64,000 bases of DNA from Bacillota bacterium (lineage in GTDB: Bacteria; Bacillota; Clostridia; Christensenellales; SZUA-584). A model generated the notes under the pieces. The model did not search any database. It saw only the letters and a program-made list of their open reading frames with translations, and was not told the origin of the DNA. Location of the stretch: assembly GCA_023390815.1 (NCBI GenBank), contig JAEWCC010000006.1:117060-181059 (forward strand), written 5' to 3'. A program made the translations under genes and the position numbers. Of this stretch, positions 51,005 through 59,341 are shown one piece after another (position 1 is the first letter of the stretch; every line of letters begins with the position of its first letter).

Positions 51005-51849
51005 GTGCGCAATCATTCGTCACCTATGAGACAGCGTGGTGCCCGGGCTGCGGCAATTTCAATATCCTTGAGTGCCTAAAAACCGCATTGGATGATTTGG
51101 GGAAGCAGCCGCACGAGGTACTGATAGTCGCCGGCATCGGGCAGGCCGCCAAGACCCCTCAGTATATCAGCGCCAACGCCTTTTGCGGTCTTCACGGCAG
51201 AGCGCTCCCAGCCGCGATTGCGGCAAAGATCGCCAATGAGAAGTTGACGGTCATCGTGGACACCGGTGACGGCGATTCCTACGGCGAGGGCGGTAATCAT
51301 TTTATCCATAATATCCGCCGGAATGTAGACATCACGCATTTTGTTCACGATAACCAAATCTATGGCCTTACAAAAGGACAGGCGTCACCGACCACGGACG
51401 AGGGACATGTCACCGATGTGCAAACCACCGGCAATATTAACACGCCATTCAATCCCATACTGCTCGCTATCGCTGCGGGGGCTGGTTTTGTGGCAAGGGC
51501 TTTCAGCGGTGATAAGCCTCAGCTGGTGTCGATTATGAAACAGGCGATACTTTATAAAGGCTACGCGTTGGTGGATATCCTGCAGCCGTGTGTCAGCTTT
51601 AATAAGGTCAACACCTTCTCCTATTACAGCCAGCGTGTCTATGCCTTGGACGACAGCTATGATTCCTCGGACAAATTAGCAGCCCTGCAAAAGGCGATGG
51701 AGTCTGGCGACAGAATACCCACAGGCGTTATTTATCAGACGCAGCATGAGACGTTCCATCAAAAGAACAAGGTGCTGCACGACGGTGCATTAATTGACAG
51801 AGATTTTGACCCGTCGATTATTTCGAAGTTAGTTCGTGAATTTGTTTGA
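51001..51849 (+). CDS. korB: 2-oxoacid:acceptor oxidoreductase, beta subunit (TPP)
   Basis: 282 aa; its ATG overlaps the korA stop (ATGA). TPP motif: VDTGDGDSYGEGGNHF. Cluster Cys: WCPGCGNFNILEC at the N-terminus and ILQPCVSFNK near residue ~200. The usual third ligand in GIGCSSR is GIGQAAK here, a variant I associate with a branch of the family; a nearby NAFCGLHGRA supplies another Cys. It forms a functional pair with the preceding subunit. Confidence 0.9.
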   Translation: MSAQSFVTYETAWCPGCGNFNILECLKTALDDLGKQPHEVLIVAGIGQAAKTPQYISANAFCGLHGRALPAAIAAKIANEKLTVIVDTGDGDSYGEGGNHFIHNIRRNVDITHFVHDNQIYGLTKGQASPTTDEGHVTDVQTTGNINTPFNPILLAIAAGAGFVARAFSGDKPQLVSIMKQAILYKGYALVDILQPCVSFNKVNTFSYYSQRVYALDDSYDSSDKLAALQKAMESGDRIPTGVIYQTQHETFHQKNKVLHDGALIDRDFDPSIISKLVREFV

Positions 51850-51903
51850 TTGACTCCCGCCTCATTTTTTAACCCTCTTTGATCCCGCTATACCTTGGAA
51901 GCA

Positions 51904-51934
51904 AAATAAAAAGCACCGAATTTCTTCGGTGCTT
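51904..51934 (-). terminator. Terminator of the tRNA operon
   Basis: AAGCACCGAA-gaaa-TTCGGTGCTT followed by TTTATTTT on the minus strand, directly after the tRNA-Ala CCA. Confidence 0.85.
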
Positions 51935-51936
51935 TT

Positions 51937-52012
51937 TGGTGGAGCATAGCGGGATCGAACCGCTGACCTCTGCATTGCGAACGCAGCGCTCTACCAGCTG
52001 AGCCAATGCCCC
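51937..52012 (-). tRNA. tRNA-Ala (anticodon CGC)
   Basis: 76 bases including encoded CCA. Acceptor arms GGGGCAT / ATGCTCC pair with one G-U. The D arm is GCTCAGCTGGTAGAGC and the anticodon loop is TTCGCAA. The T arm is AGCGGTTCGATCCCGCT. CGC reads the GCG alanine codon. Confidence 0.95.
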
Positions 52013-52018
52013 ATATTG

Positions 52019-52109
52019 TGGCGGAGAAGGTGGGATTCGAACCCACGTGCCGGTAACCCGACAAACGCATTTCGAGTGCGCCCCGTTATGACCACTTCGA
52101 TACTTCTCC
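52019..52109 (-). tRNA. tRNA-Ser (anticodon CGA)
   Basis: 91 bases including encoded CCA, with the long variable arm of serine tRNAs. Acceptor GGAGAAG / CTTCTCC, anticodon loop CTCGAAA, T arm GTGGGTTCGAATCCCAC. CGA reads the UCG codon. Co-transcribed with tRNA-Ala, six bases apart. Confidence 0.95.
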
Positions 52110-52167
52110 ACTTAAGGGTCATTCCATACGATCTGTCGTGCATCCCGACTTTCCGTTACGGATGCTA

Positions 52168-52196
52168 ATTATAAAGCATTTGCGAAACGAATTCAA
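52168..52196 (-). promoter_or_regulatory. Promoter of the tRNA-Ser/tRNA-Ala unit
   Basis: TTGAAT, 17 bases, TATAAT on the minus strand, ~60 bases upstream of tRNA-Ser. Confidence 0.75.
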
Positions 52197-52295
52197 GCAC
52201 CAATTTATATTTTTTTATGAATGTTGGCACGTTTCGTAACAATATATTTCAGATACTTAAAGACCTCCCTTTCGTGGTGTGAATATTTCCGATAC

Positions 52296-52323
52296 TTGCC
52301 AAAACACAATGCAGTGCTATAAT
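52296..52323 (+). promoter_or_regulatory. Promoter of the small lipoprotein
   Basis: TTGCCA, 16 bases, TATAAT, ~50 bases before the ATG. Confidence 0.65.
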
Positions 52324-52377
52324 GATGAAGGTTTTCATCAGTTTGCATATTCGATTCATCACTGACGGAGGATATTC

Positions 52378-53004
52378 ATGAAAAAAGCGATCGGTTTTTT
52401 CATTTGCACCATTATGATTCTTACACTTTGTGCCTGCACGCCGAAATCTGTACCGGAAGGTGAAACCGCCACGGCAAAACCGGGTTTTACGCAGTGCCCG
52501 GTCAGTGCGTCTGTGCAGACGTCGGCTACACCCGTTGCATCCGCCGATACACCGTCTGCCGAAGCTACGCCCACTGCCAGCGGCCCGGAGATGTATACGA
52601 GCTACGCGCGTCTCGTGTCATTCGATCCCAGTACCGGCATCGCGCAGTTTGACTATTTTGATATCCTCAAAGGCACCGAAGCGGTGGATTACCTCGTGGC
52701 AAACGAGGGGTATACCGAGGCCGAAGCCCAGGCACTCGTAGATGAATTTGCCGACTCGGAGTTTGTCGAAGGGAATGCAGACGATGAACTGCGCGCCATC
52801 GACATCGACGACGTTTCATTAAGCCTGATGTACCAGCCCAGCGGTGAGCAAGTGGCAGGGCCGGAGCCCGTACCCTCGACCGCGTCGGATTTCCGCGCGA
52901 TCTATACGTTCGATCCGTCGCTGCTGCTGGATTCATTCTTCTATTCCGTTCACGTGGAGGGCGACGGACATGTGTCGCTCGTGGAGCAGGTATACTGGGC
53001 ATAA
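52378..53004 (+). CDS. Small lipoprotein
   Basis: 208 aa. The signal peptide MKKAIGFFICTIMILTLCAC has a lipobox at LCAC. Then comes a Thr/Ser/Ala/Pro-rich linker (~24-65). The globular domain begins near SYARLVSFDPSTGIAQFDYFDILKGTEAVDYLVANEGYTEAEAQALVDEFADSEFVE and ends with strands containing YTFDPSLLLDSFFYSVHVEGDGHVSLVEQVYW. I do not recognise the domain; it looks like a small mixed alpha/beta surface protein of the kind common in clostridia. GGAGG lies upstream of the ATG. Confidence 0.75.
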   Translation: MKKAIGFFICTIMILTLCACTPKSVPEGETATAKPGFTQCPVSASVQTSATPVASADTPSAEATPTASGPEMYTSYARLVSFDPSTGIAQFDYFDILKGTEAVDYLVANEGYTEAEAQALVDEFADSEFVEGNADDELRAIDIDDVSLSLMYQPSGEQVAGPEPVPSTASDFRAIYTFDPSLLLDSFFYSVHVEGDGHVSLVEQVYWA

Positions 53005-53005
53005 T

Positions 53006-53059
53006 CCGCCAATCAAAAACAGGGGGATGCGCTTGGCTCCCCCTGTTTTTGATTGGCGG
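53006..53059. terminator. Long perfect hairpin between convergent genes
   Basis: A 22-bp perfect stem (starts CCGCCAATCAAAAACAGG) with a 10-base loop. It contains internal A5/T5 runs, so it works as a terminator on either strand, though it is unusually long. Confidence 0.7.
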
Positions 53060-53124
53060 TTATTCCCCGAAATGGTAGATGGCCTCAGGCACCTATGGTC
53101 AGAAAAGTTTTAGCAAAAAGCCCC

Positions 53125-53478
53125 TCAGAGCTTCTCGTTCAAATGATATTCCAGCGCGCTGACAGCAAAACGGGCGGAAACGGTCGCCGGTCCGCCGCCC
53201 ATCTCGATACCGACGCCGATCGCTTCGATCACCTGCGCTTTGCCCGCCCCGGCTTTTAGTGCCTGCGCAATGTGCCACTCCATGCACGACTCGCAGCCCG
53301 CCGTCACCGATATACCGACGGCGATCAGCTCCTTCGTCCTTTTATCCAGCGCACCGGCGGAAAACGTAGCGTTTTCCATCGTAAGGAACGCCTGATAGAC
53401 TTCGGACTTCGCCGAAAGGTATTGGTGGGCATCCCGCCTGTCCTCAATAATCTTTTCGATCTTTTGGGTATCGTTCAT
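53125..53478 (-). CDS. AhpD-like carboxymuconolactone decarboxylase-family protein
   Basis: 117 aa from the ATG at 53478 (GGAGG upstream). The alkylhydroperoxidase D-like motif is GCESCMEWHIAQALKAGA (CxxC with following His). The fold is an all-helical trimer-type. Members reduce peroxides or serve as small disulfide redox proteins. It lies 13 bases from the aldo/keto reductase gene in the same direction, so the two are probably co-transcribed. Confidence 0.88.
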   Translation of the reverse strand: MNDTQKIEKIIEDRRDAHQYLSAKSEVYQAFLTMENATFSAGALDKRTKELIAVGISVTAGCESCMEWHIAQALKAGAGKAQVIEAIGVGIEMGGGPATVSARFAVSALEYHLNEKL

Positions 53479-53491
53479 GGTTTGCCTCCGC

Positions 53492-54475
53492 TTACCAGAG
53501 GGGATGCACGTCCGCACGGATATACCGGTCATAGATGTCCAGTACCTTTTGCATCGTTTCCAGTGTCAGCTCCGGCAAGCCCGACGCCTGCATGTTCTGA
53601 ACGATCTGCGTTTCCGTCTTTCCGCCCGGGATTGCGCAGCTGACCGCATCAAACATCAGTATCCACTTGAGCGCAAATTGCGGCATCGTCATTCCGGCAG
53701 GCAGTATGCGCTTTAATTCCTCCACCGCTTCAAGGCCCTTTGCATAGTCTACGCCGGAGAACGTCTCGCCCTTATCGAACGCTTCGCCATGGCGGTTATA
53801 CTGACGATGGTCGTCCGCCGCAAACGTCGTATCCGCCGTCATCCTGCCCGTCAGCAGCCCGCTGGCCAGCGGTACGCGCGCAAGGATGCCGATATTGCGC
53901 TTTTTCGCCTCGGCAAAGAACACATCCGCCGGTTTCAGCCGGAACATATTGAATATGATCTGCACCGTGCAGACATTCTTGTATTGTATGGCGCGCAGCG
54001 CCTCGCTGACCTTCTCGACGCTGACGCCGAGGTACTTCACCTTGCCATCCTTGACGAGCGAATTGAGATCGGAGAAAAACGCCTCGTTCTCATATACCGC
54101 CGAAGGCGGGCAATGAAGCTGCAACAGATCGATGCAGTCCGTTTCGAGGTTTTTAAGGCTGCGCTCCACAAACGCAGTAATGTTGCGGATGTTGTAGCCT
54201 TCGGCATTATGCGGATCGAGCCTTCGGCCCGCTTTGGTGGCAATGATGATGCGCTGCTTCTTCTCCTTCGACAGCCGCGCAAGCAGGCGTTCGCTGCGCC
54301 CGTCGCCGTATACGTCCGCCGTATCAAAGAAGTTCACACCCTGCTCCAGCGCCGCCTCCAGCGCGCGCATGCTGTCAGCGTCGTTTACATCCCCCCAGCT
54401 CCCGCCGATTGCCCAGGTTCCGAACGAAACCTCCGCTACGTTGTAGCCTGTTTTGCCCAAGGTCCTGTATTTCAT
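53492..54475 (-). CDS. Aldo/keto reductase
   Basis: 327 aa TIM-barrel oxidoreductase. The N-terminal signature GYNVAEVSFGTWAIGG ... NFFDTADVYGDGRSERLLA supplies the catalytic Asp/Tyr, with a Lys in IATKAGRR and His in LLQLHCPPS. The C-terminal NADPH-binding end is AIPGGKTETQIVQNM. The ATG has AGGAGGT. Substrate unknown. Likely expressed with the downstream AhpD-like gene. Confidence 0.9.
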   Translation of the reverse strand: MKYRTLGKTGYNVAEVSFGTWAIGGSWGDVNDADSMRALEAALEQGVNFFDTADVYGDGRSERLLARLSKEKKQRIIIATKAGRRLDPHNAEGYNIRNITAFVERSLKNLETDCIDLLQLHCPPSAVYENEAFFSDLNSLVKDGKVKYLGVSVEKVSEALRAIQYKNVCTVQIIFNMFRLKPADVFFAEAKKRNIGILARVPLASGLLTGRMTADTTFAADDHRQYNRHGEAFDKGETFSGVDYAKGLEAVEELKRILPAGMTMPQFALKWILMFDAVSCAIPGGKTETQIVQNMQASGLPELTLETMQKVLDIYDRYIRADVHPLW

Positions 54476-54560
54476 TGTGTACCTCCTAAAAATGGTGGCT
54501 TTTACGATCCAACTGCACTACGATTTATTATAATTATATCAGGGACTGTGAAAAAATACA

Positions 54561-54600
54561 AAAATAAAAGCAGGCCAACCGCTTAAGGTTCGCCCGCTTG
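54561..54600 (-). terminator. Terminator of the DUF1801 gene
   Basis: Stem AAGC.GGC.AACC / GGTT.GCC.GCTT with small bulges, followed by TTTATTTTT on the minus strand. Confidence 0.65.
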
Positions 54601-54631
54601 TTCTCACGCCTTCAGGACTCTGCTTTTGTTG

Positions 54632-55216
54632 TTAATCGTCCAATCCCTTCCCGTCAAGAATCCGCTGCACGTTCTTTTCCACTCTGGCTTCGCGGGTTTT
54701 GGACTGCTTGGGTGAAGAAAAGTGAAGCATATACGCTCTTTGCCGACCCGGGGTCAGCGCCTCGAACGCCGTTTTCAGGGTGGGGAGTTCATCGAGCCGC
54801 TTTTGGAATTCTTCCGGAATCGCGAATTCCGTATTCTTTTTGAAATCCACTTCCAGACCGGCTTTTTCCACTTCGATGGCTTCAAGTATATAGGCTTTCA
54901 GTACTTCTTCCATATCCACGATTTGCTGAACGCCGGTAAAGCGCACCTGCCGTCCCGCCTGTACGTTCTCGGTCTGCTGGACCAGAATGCCATGCGTATC
55001 CTTGAGCAAAGCGCCTTTGATAAACAGTATCGCACAGTATTCTTTAAATCCGTGGATTAACGCAATGTTGCTCTTCTCAAAAGCGTAGCAGGGTTTCCCC
55101 CACTTGAGCTCTTCGATCAGCGGAAAGTCCATAAAGATCATCCGCAACCGCTCAAACTCTTCCCGCCACTTTTCCGACTTGCTTAAAAACTCATCCACCT
55201 TGGGGTTCATGATCAT
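54632..55216 (-). CDS. DUF1801/YdeI-type protein
   Basis: About 194 aa; AGAGGT lies eight bases before the ATG at 55216. The first ~120 residues have the DUF1801 pattern (EEFERLRMIFMDFPLIEELKWGKPCYAFEKSNIALIHGFKEYCAILFIKGALL). The C-terminal region is the YdeI/OmpD-associated tail (FAIPEEFQKRLDELPTLKTAFEALTPGRQRAYMLHFSSPKQSKTREARVEKNVQRIL). The order and length match B. subtilis YdeI-like proteins. The function is unknown, though an antibiotic-peptide response has been reported for the Bacillus homologue. Confidence 0.85.
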   Translation of the reverse strand: MIMNPKVDEFLSKSEKWREEFERLRMIFMDFPLIEELKWGKPCYAFEKSNIALIHGFKEYCAILFIKGALLKDTHGILVQQTENVQAGRQVRFTGVQQIVDMEEVLKAYILEAIEVEKAGLEVDFKKNTEFAIPEEFQKRLDELPTLKTAFEALTPGRQRAYMLHFSSPKQSKTREARVEKNVQRILDGKGLDD

Positions 55217-55340
55217 CACATCTTACCTCTATTCCTCTTTCTCCACTGTCCATAGAAACCGGAATATGATTATCATTCCCGTAAGTTGCTTTGATACTCC
55301 GGCCACTCCGAATCTCGCGCGCCAAGCACCTTCAGACTCT

Positions 55341-56111
55341 TTACCGCGTCGGCTGGCAAGCCTCGCCGTTCCATGCGGATAAGCCGCCGTCCACGCTCAG
55401 CATCTGACCGGCCATGTAGCTCGACTTGTCGGATGCCAGGAATATCGCGGCATCCGCAATTTCACTCGGCAGGCCCAGCCTTCTTGAGGGATTGTTGTTC
55501 TTATACAGCTCGACGACCGGCTCCGCCGTGCCGGAGAGGAACATTTCAGTCATGGTGGCGCTGGGGCATATGCCGTTAACGCGTACGCCAAAACGCGAAT
55601 AATCCATGGCCATCGAACGCGTCAAACCAATCACCGCCGCTTTGGTGGCCGAATAAATCGCCATGTTATAACCGCCGTTGAGCCCTGCAAGGGAAGCGAT
55701 ATTGATGATATTGCCCGCCTTCTTCTCCAGCATCTGCGGAATAAAGTACTTGCACGTTAAAAACACGCCGCGCACGTTGACCGCGAACTGCGCGTCAAAA
55801 TCCTCAGCGCCGCTTTCATGAACGTTGCCGCCGCGGAAGATCGCCGCGTTGTTGATTAAAACGTCGCAGGTGCCGAGCTGCTTATGCGTAAATTGGGCCA
55901 GCCTCTTTACATCCTCTTCGTCGGATACGTCGCTTTTGCAGAAAAACAGCCGTCCTGCGGCGGTTTCTTCTTTTTTCTCTTCCAGCACCCTTTGCGCATC
56001 AGAATCGCTCCGCGCGGTGAAAACGACCCGGTCTCCCTCATGCAAAAATGCATCCACAATCGCTTTGCCGATCCCTTTGCTTCCGCCGGTAATCACTATG
56101 TTTCTGTTCAT
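55341..56111 (-). CDS. Short-chain dehydrogenase/reductase
   Basis: 256 aa from the ATG at 56111. TGGSKGIG binds the cofactor, NNAAI follows, and the catalytic Ser-Tyr-Lys is visible in NIASLAGLNGGYNMAIYSATKAAV. The C-terminus ends DKSSYMAGQMLSVDGG. Classical SDR of the FabG-like shape. A preference for NADP or NAD is not clear. Substrate unknown; stands alone between two unrelated units. Confidence 0.9.
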   Translation of the reverse strand: MNRNIVITGGSKGIGKAIVDAFLHEGDRVVFTARSDSDAQRVLEEKKEETAAGRLFFCKSDVSDEEDVKRLAQFTHKQLGTCDVLINNAAIFRGGNVHESGAEDFDAQFAVNVRGVFLTCKYFIPQMLEKKAGNIINIASLAGLNGGYNMAIYSATKAAVIGLTRSMAMDYSRFGVRVNGICPSATMTEMFLSGTAEPVVELYKNNNPSRRLGLPSEIADAAIFLASDKSSYMAGQMLSVDGGLSAWNGEACQPTR

Positions 56112-56280
56112 CGGTAACGCCCTTCCGTTTTTTCGCCTGGTTAGCTCACAGGTCTCATCAATTATAGTAAAGCGGGATGGATAGGCTGTCAAGGCAGGAC
56201 GGGCGTATATGGAGGGCCTAGGTTCTTGTAGCGTATACCATCAGTGGCGCTTTAATGTTGTGTAATTCGCTGAATTAACG

Positions 56281-56306
56281 AAAAACGGAGCCATTAGGCG
56301 GCTCCG
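56281..56306 (-). terminator. Terminator of the feo operon
   Basis: CGGAGCC...GGCTCCG stem followed by TTTTTCG on the minus strand. Confidence 0.7.
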
Positions 56307-56370
56307 CTCATAGTGCAAAAAACCGTTATGCCATGCTGAGCCGAAGGCGACTACGCAGTGGACGAGCATC

Positions 56371-56538
56371 TTAAAGGTTCTTTTTGCGTTTTTTGTTGGA
56401 ACTGAGCTTTTTGCAGCTGCCCGAATACGGGCACGAGGCACAGCCGCTGCAGCCCTTGCCCTGGCGTCGGATATACCATATGGCGAGTGCAGCCAGCACC
56501 GCGATGACGGCGATCAGTACATAATCGATAAAATGCAT
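56371..56538 (-). CDS. FeoB-associated Cys-rich membrane protein
   Basis: 55 aa with AGGAGG before the ATG. One N-terminal membrane helix (YVLIAVIAVLAALAIWYI) is followed by a Cys-rich motif KGCSGCASCPYSGSC and a Lys-rich tail. This is the small Cys-rich protein (FeoC-like position) found after feoB in many Firmicutes. It starts 11 bases after the feoB stop and probably completes or regulates the ferrous-iron transporter. Confidence 0.88.
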   Translation of the reverse strand: MHFIDYVLIAVIAVLAALAIWYIRRQGKGCSGCASCPYSGSCKKLSSNKKRKKNL

Positions 56539-56549
56539 CGTTTACCTCC

Positions 56550-58553
56550 TTATACAAACAGGCTGCCCAGTCGATAGACGATGAACGCAACCACCCACGC
56601 GATGGCGGTCTGATACAGCACGACGCCTGCCGCGGCCTTCGCGCTGCGCATCTCGCGCTTGACCGTAGCGATGGCCGCGACACAGGGCGAGTAGATCAGC
56701 GTAAAGGCGAGGAAGGCGAGCGCCGCGAGCGGCGTAAACAAGCCGCCCAGCGCGGCGGGCAGCTCTGCCGCGCTGGCGCCGGTCAGCACCGCGAACGAGC
56801 TGATAACCGCTTCCTTGGCCATAAAGCCGGTGATCAGCGATGTGGACGCGCGCCAGTCGGCAAAGCCCAGCGGCGCGAACACCGGAGCGACAAGCCGTCC
56901 GATCCCGGCCAGCATGCTGTCGCCGCTGTCAGCCACCACATTAAAGTGCCAATCGAACGTCTGGAAAAACCAGATTACCAGCGTGGCGATGAATATCACG
57001 GTGAACGCGCGCGTCAGGAAGTCCTTCGCCTTGTCCCATAGCAGCCGCAGCACCGTCTTGCCGCTGGGCATACGGTAGTTGGGCAGCTCCATAATGAACG
57101 GCACCGGGTTGCCGCGGTAGACCGTCTTCTTTAGCACCAAACCGCTCAATATGGCGAGCAGCATGCCCAGCAAATAAAGTCCGATCATCACGAGTGCGCG
57201 ATGGTCCGGAAAGAACGCCATCGTGAACATGCCGTATATCGGCAGCTTGGCGCTGCAGCTCATAAAGGGCGTCAGCAGCATCGTCATCTTGCGGTCGCGT
57301 TCGCTGGGTAGCGTACGCGTCGCCATGATGGCGGGAACGCTACATCCAAAGCCGATCAGCATCGGTACAAAGCTGCGGCCCGAAAGGCCGATCTTGCGCA
57401 GCAGCTTATCCATCACAAAGGCGACGCGCGCCATATAACCGCTGTCCTCCAGCAGTGACAGGAAGAAGAACAGCACCACGATCGTGGGGATGAAGGAAAG
57501 CACGCTGCCCACGCCTGCGAATATGCCGTCTATGACGAGCGATATCATCACCGGATTGAAACCGCCTGCGGTCAGCGCTTCGCGCGCCGCCGCGCTAGCC
57601 CAGTCGATACCGCCCGCTAAAAGGTCGCTCAGGAAGCTCCCGATCACGCCGAATGTCAGCCAGAAAACCAGACCCATGATTCCGAGGAATACCGGAATCG
57701 CGAGATATTTGTGCGTCAGTATGCTGTCGATACGCACGCTGCGCGCGTGCTGTTTGTTTTCCCGCGGCTTCACGACCGTATCGGCACAAAGCTTTTCGAT
57801 AAAGCAGTACCGCATATCGGCAATCGCGGCCTTGCGGTCCGTACCAAGCGCATCCTCCATTTCCCGGATGCTGCTGTCGATGGAACTCATCTCTTGCGCA
57901 GAGAGCGCCAGCGCTTCGAGGATGGGCGCATCGCCCTCGACGACCTTGGTCGCCGCAAAACGGGGCGGCACGCCGATACGCTCCGCGTGGTCCTCAATCA
58001 GGTGCGCCACCGCGTGCACCGTACGATGTGTCGCGCCGGAGCAAAAATCCTGCCGCCGCGGCTTTTGCCGACTCGAAGCGGTCTTGATCGCGATGTCGAT
58101 CAGCTCATCCACGCCCTCGTTCTTGCTTGCGGATATCGGCACCACAGGAACGCCCAGCTCGTCCTGCATGGCCTTTATCTTGATCGTACCGCCGTTACTG
58201 CGCACCTCGTCCATCATGTTGAGCGCGATGACCATCGGTACGCCCATCTCAATGAGCTGGATGCTTAAATAGAGGTTTCGTTCAATGTTGGTGGCATCGA
58301 CGATGTTGATAATGCCATCGGGGCGCTGCTTTGTGATAAAGTCGCGTGTGACGATCTCTTCGCTGGTATAAGGCGAAAGGCTGTAGATGCCCGGCAAATC
58401 GACGACTGTAGTATCCTTATGGCCGCGTATGACGCCGTCCTTTCTCTCCACGGTGACGCCAGGAAAATTGCCTACGTGCTGGTTGGATCCCGTTAGTTGA
58501 TTGAACAGTGTGGTCTTTCCGCAATTCTGGTTCCCCACCAGTGCAAATACCAT
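56550..58553 (-). CDS. feoB: Ferrous iron transport protein FeoB
   Basis: 667 aa, family length. The N-terminal G domain has G1 GNQNCGKTTLFNQLTG and G3 VDLPGIYSL. It is followed by a helical spacer and Gate/nucleoside-recognition membrane helices (VGSVLSFIPTIVVLFFFLSLLEDSGYMARVAFVMDKLL ... GFGCSVPAIMATRTLPSERDRKMTMLLTPFMSCSAKLPIYG, with the conserved Cys). Imports Fe2+ under anaerobic conditions. The start lies within the extended feoA reading frame. Confidence 0.96.
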   Translation of the reverse strand: MVFALVGNQNCGKTTLFNQLTGSNQHVGNFPGVTVERKDGVIRGHKDTTVVDLPGIYSLSPYTSEEIVTRDFITKQRPDGIINIVDATNIERNLYLSIQLIEMGVPMVIALNMMDEVRSNGGTIKIKAMQDELGVPVVPISASKNEGVDELIDIAIKTASSRQKPRRQDFCSGATHRTVHAVAHLIEDHAERIGVPPRFAATKVVEGDAPILEALALSAQEMSSIDSSIREMEDALGTDRKAAIADMRYCFIEKLCADTVVKPRENKQHARSVRIDSILTHKYLAIPVFLGIMGLVFWLTFGVIGSFLSDLLAGGIDWASAAAREALTAGGFNPVMISLVIDGIFAGVGSVLSFIPTIVVLFFFLSLLEDSGYMARVAFVMDKLLRKIGLSGRSFVPMLIGFGCSVPAIMATRTLPSERDRKMTMLLTPFMSCSAKLPIYGMFTMAFFPDHRALVMIGLYLLGMLLAILSGLVLKKTVYRGNPVPFIMELPNYRMPSGKTVLRLLWDKAKDFLTRAFTVIFIATLVIWFFQTFDWHFNVVADSGDSMLAGIGRLVAPVFAPLGFADWRASTSLITGFMAKEAVISSFAVLTGASAAELPAALGGLFTPLAALAFLAFTLIYSPCVAAIATVKREMRSAKAAAGVVLYQTAIAWVVAFIVYRLGSLFV

Positions 58554-58827
58554 GACTTTCCCTCTCTATTTCAATATTCTTCGCATCGTTTCTGCGTAAT
58601 GTCAGCTCATAGCCGCGCAGCGTCAGTTCAATTGGGTCTCCCATCGGCGCAACCTTGCGAACCATCACCTCTGTGCGGGGTGTGAGACCCATATCCAGCA
58701 GGCGGTCGCGCAGCGCGCCTTCTCCGCCCACCGCGACAATTCGCGAACTCCCTCCGATCTCGAGCTCATCGAGCGTCATGCGGTTTGTGCCGTGCCTGTG
58801 TTGATGCATTTCCCGGTGTTGTTGCAT
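58417..58827 (-). CDS. feoA: FeoA-type protein, frame extends into feoB
   Basis: The ATG at 58827 has GGAG six bases upstream and gives a His-rich N-terminus (MQQHREMHQHRHGTNR). The SH3-like FeoA domain follows (MTLDELEIGGSSRIVAVGGEGALRDRLLDMGLTPRTEVMVRKVAPMGDPIELTLRGYELTLRRNDAKNIEIE). FeoA normally ends there, but this frame has no stop and runs 137 bases into feoB, adding ~45 basic residues of unlikely sequence. It could be a real overlap, or a base change or sequencing slip near 58565. FeoA activates the FeoB GTPase. Confidence 0.8.
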   Translation of the reverse strand: MQQHREMHQHRHGTNRMTLDELEIGGSSRIVAVGGEGALRDRLLDMGLTPRTEVMVRKVAPMGDPIELTLRGYELTLRRNDAKNIEIERESHGICTGGEPELRKDHTVQSTNGIQPARRQFSWRHRGEKGRRHTRP

Positions 58828-58849
58828 ATAGTTCTCCATAAAAGTTTGC

Positions 58850-58859
58850 TTTAGCTAAC
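58850..58859. promoter_or_regulatory. Candidate operator at the feo promoter
   Basis: The palindromic core TTAGCTAA lies just downstream of the feo -10 box. The position suits a metal-dependent repressor (Fur or DtxR/MntR type), but the site is too short to identify which. Confidence 0.35.
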
Positions 58860-58862
58860 TAT

Positions 58863-58890
58863 ATTATATCACCGCATTTCGATTTTTCAA
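58863..58890 (-). promoter_or_regulatory. Promoter of the feo operon
   Basis: TTGAAA, 16 bases, TATAAT on the minus strand, ~35 bases before the feoA start. Confidence 0.75.
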
Positions 58891-58988
58891 TATCTAATTG
58901 ATTGGAGCGGTAAAAAAGCTGTCTGGAACCAAAACCGGCCTATCCCAATACTATATGGTAGGAAAATCAGTAAAGGAGCATGACCATC

Positions 58989-59207
58989 ATGTGCGATTGC
59001 ATATTTGAAGAACTGAGAAACAATCTCGATACCACGGTGATATTGCATACCGAAAGCGGTTGTATCCAGGGGCTGTTGGTGGAAGTGGATGAGGATTGTT
59101 GCAAGCTGATTTGTTGCAACAACCTGGCGCGCAATGGCTTTGCCCGTGTGACTATTGTGCGCGTTGCCGATATTGAAGCCGTCACTTTTTGCTGCTGTTT
59201 CCGGTAG
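58989..59207 (+). CDS. Small Cys-rich Sm-like protein
   Basis: 72 aa from the ATG at 58989, which has AAAGGAG about ten bases upstream; an ATG at 58980 is too close to that site. The sequence (LRNNLDTTVILHTESGCIQGLLVEVDEDCCKLICCNNLARNGFARVTIVRVADIEAVTFCCC) has the strand pattern of an Sm/Hfq-related barrel and eight Cys. I associate it with small DUF6897-like proteins of clostridia, with low certainty. Function unknown. Confidence 0.55.
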   Translation: MCDCIFEELRNNLDTTVILHTESGCIQGLLVEVDEDCCKLICCNNLARNGFARVTIVRVADIEAVTFCCCFR

Positions 59208-59233
59208 GCATTACCGCACCAAAGATTACATAT

Positions 59234-59272
59234 CAGAAAATGAGCATGCCCGGAGGGCATCCGCCCACCGGG
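59234..59272 (+). terminator. Hairpin after the Sm-like gene
   Basis: ATGCCCGG...CCGGGCAT followed by TTCATTAC. The T run is short, so it is a weak terminator at best. Confidence 0.4.
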
Positions 59273-59306
59273 CATTTCATTACTCTCTTCGGGGCTTAAT
59301 AGACGA

Positions 59307-59334
59307 CACGGCGGCGTGCAGAAACGCCGCCGTG
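59307..59334. repeat. Perfect 11-bp stem-loop
   Basis: CACGGCGGCGT / ACGCCGCCGTG with a six-base loop. There is no T run on either side. Confidence 0.6.
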
Positions 59335-59341
59335 CTCTCAT

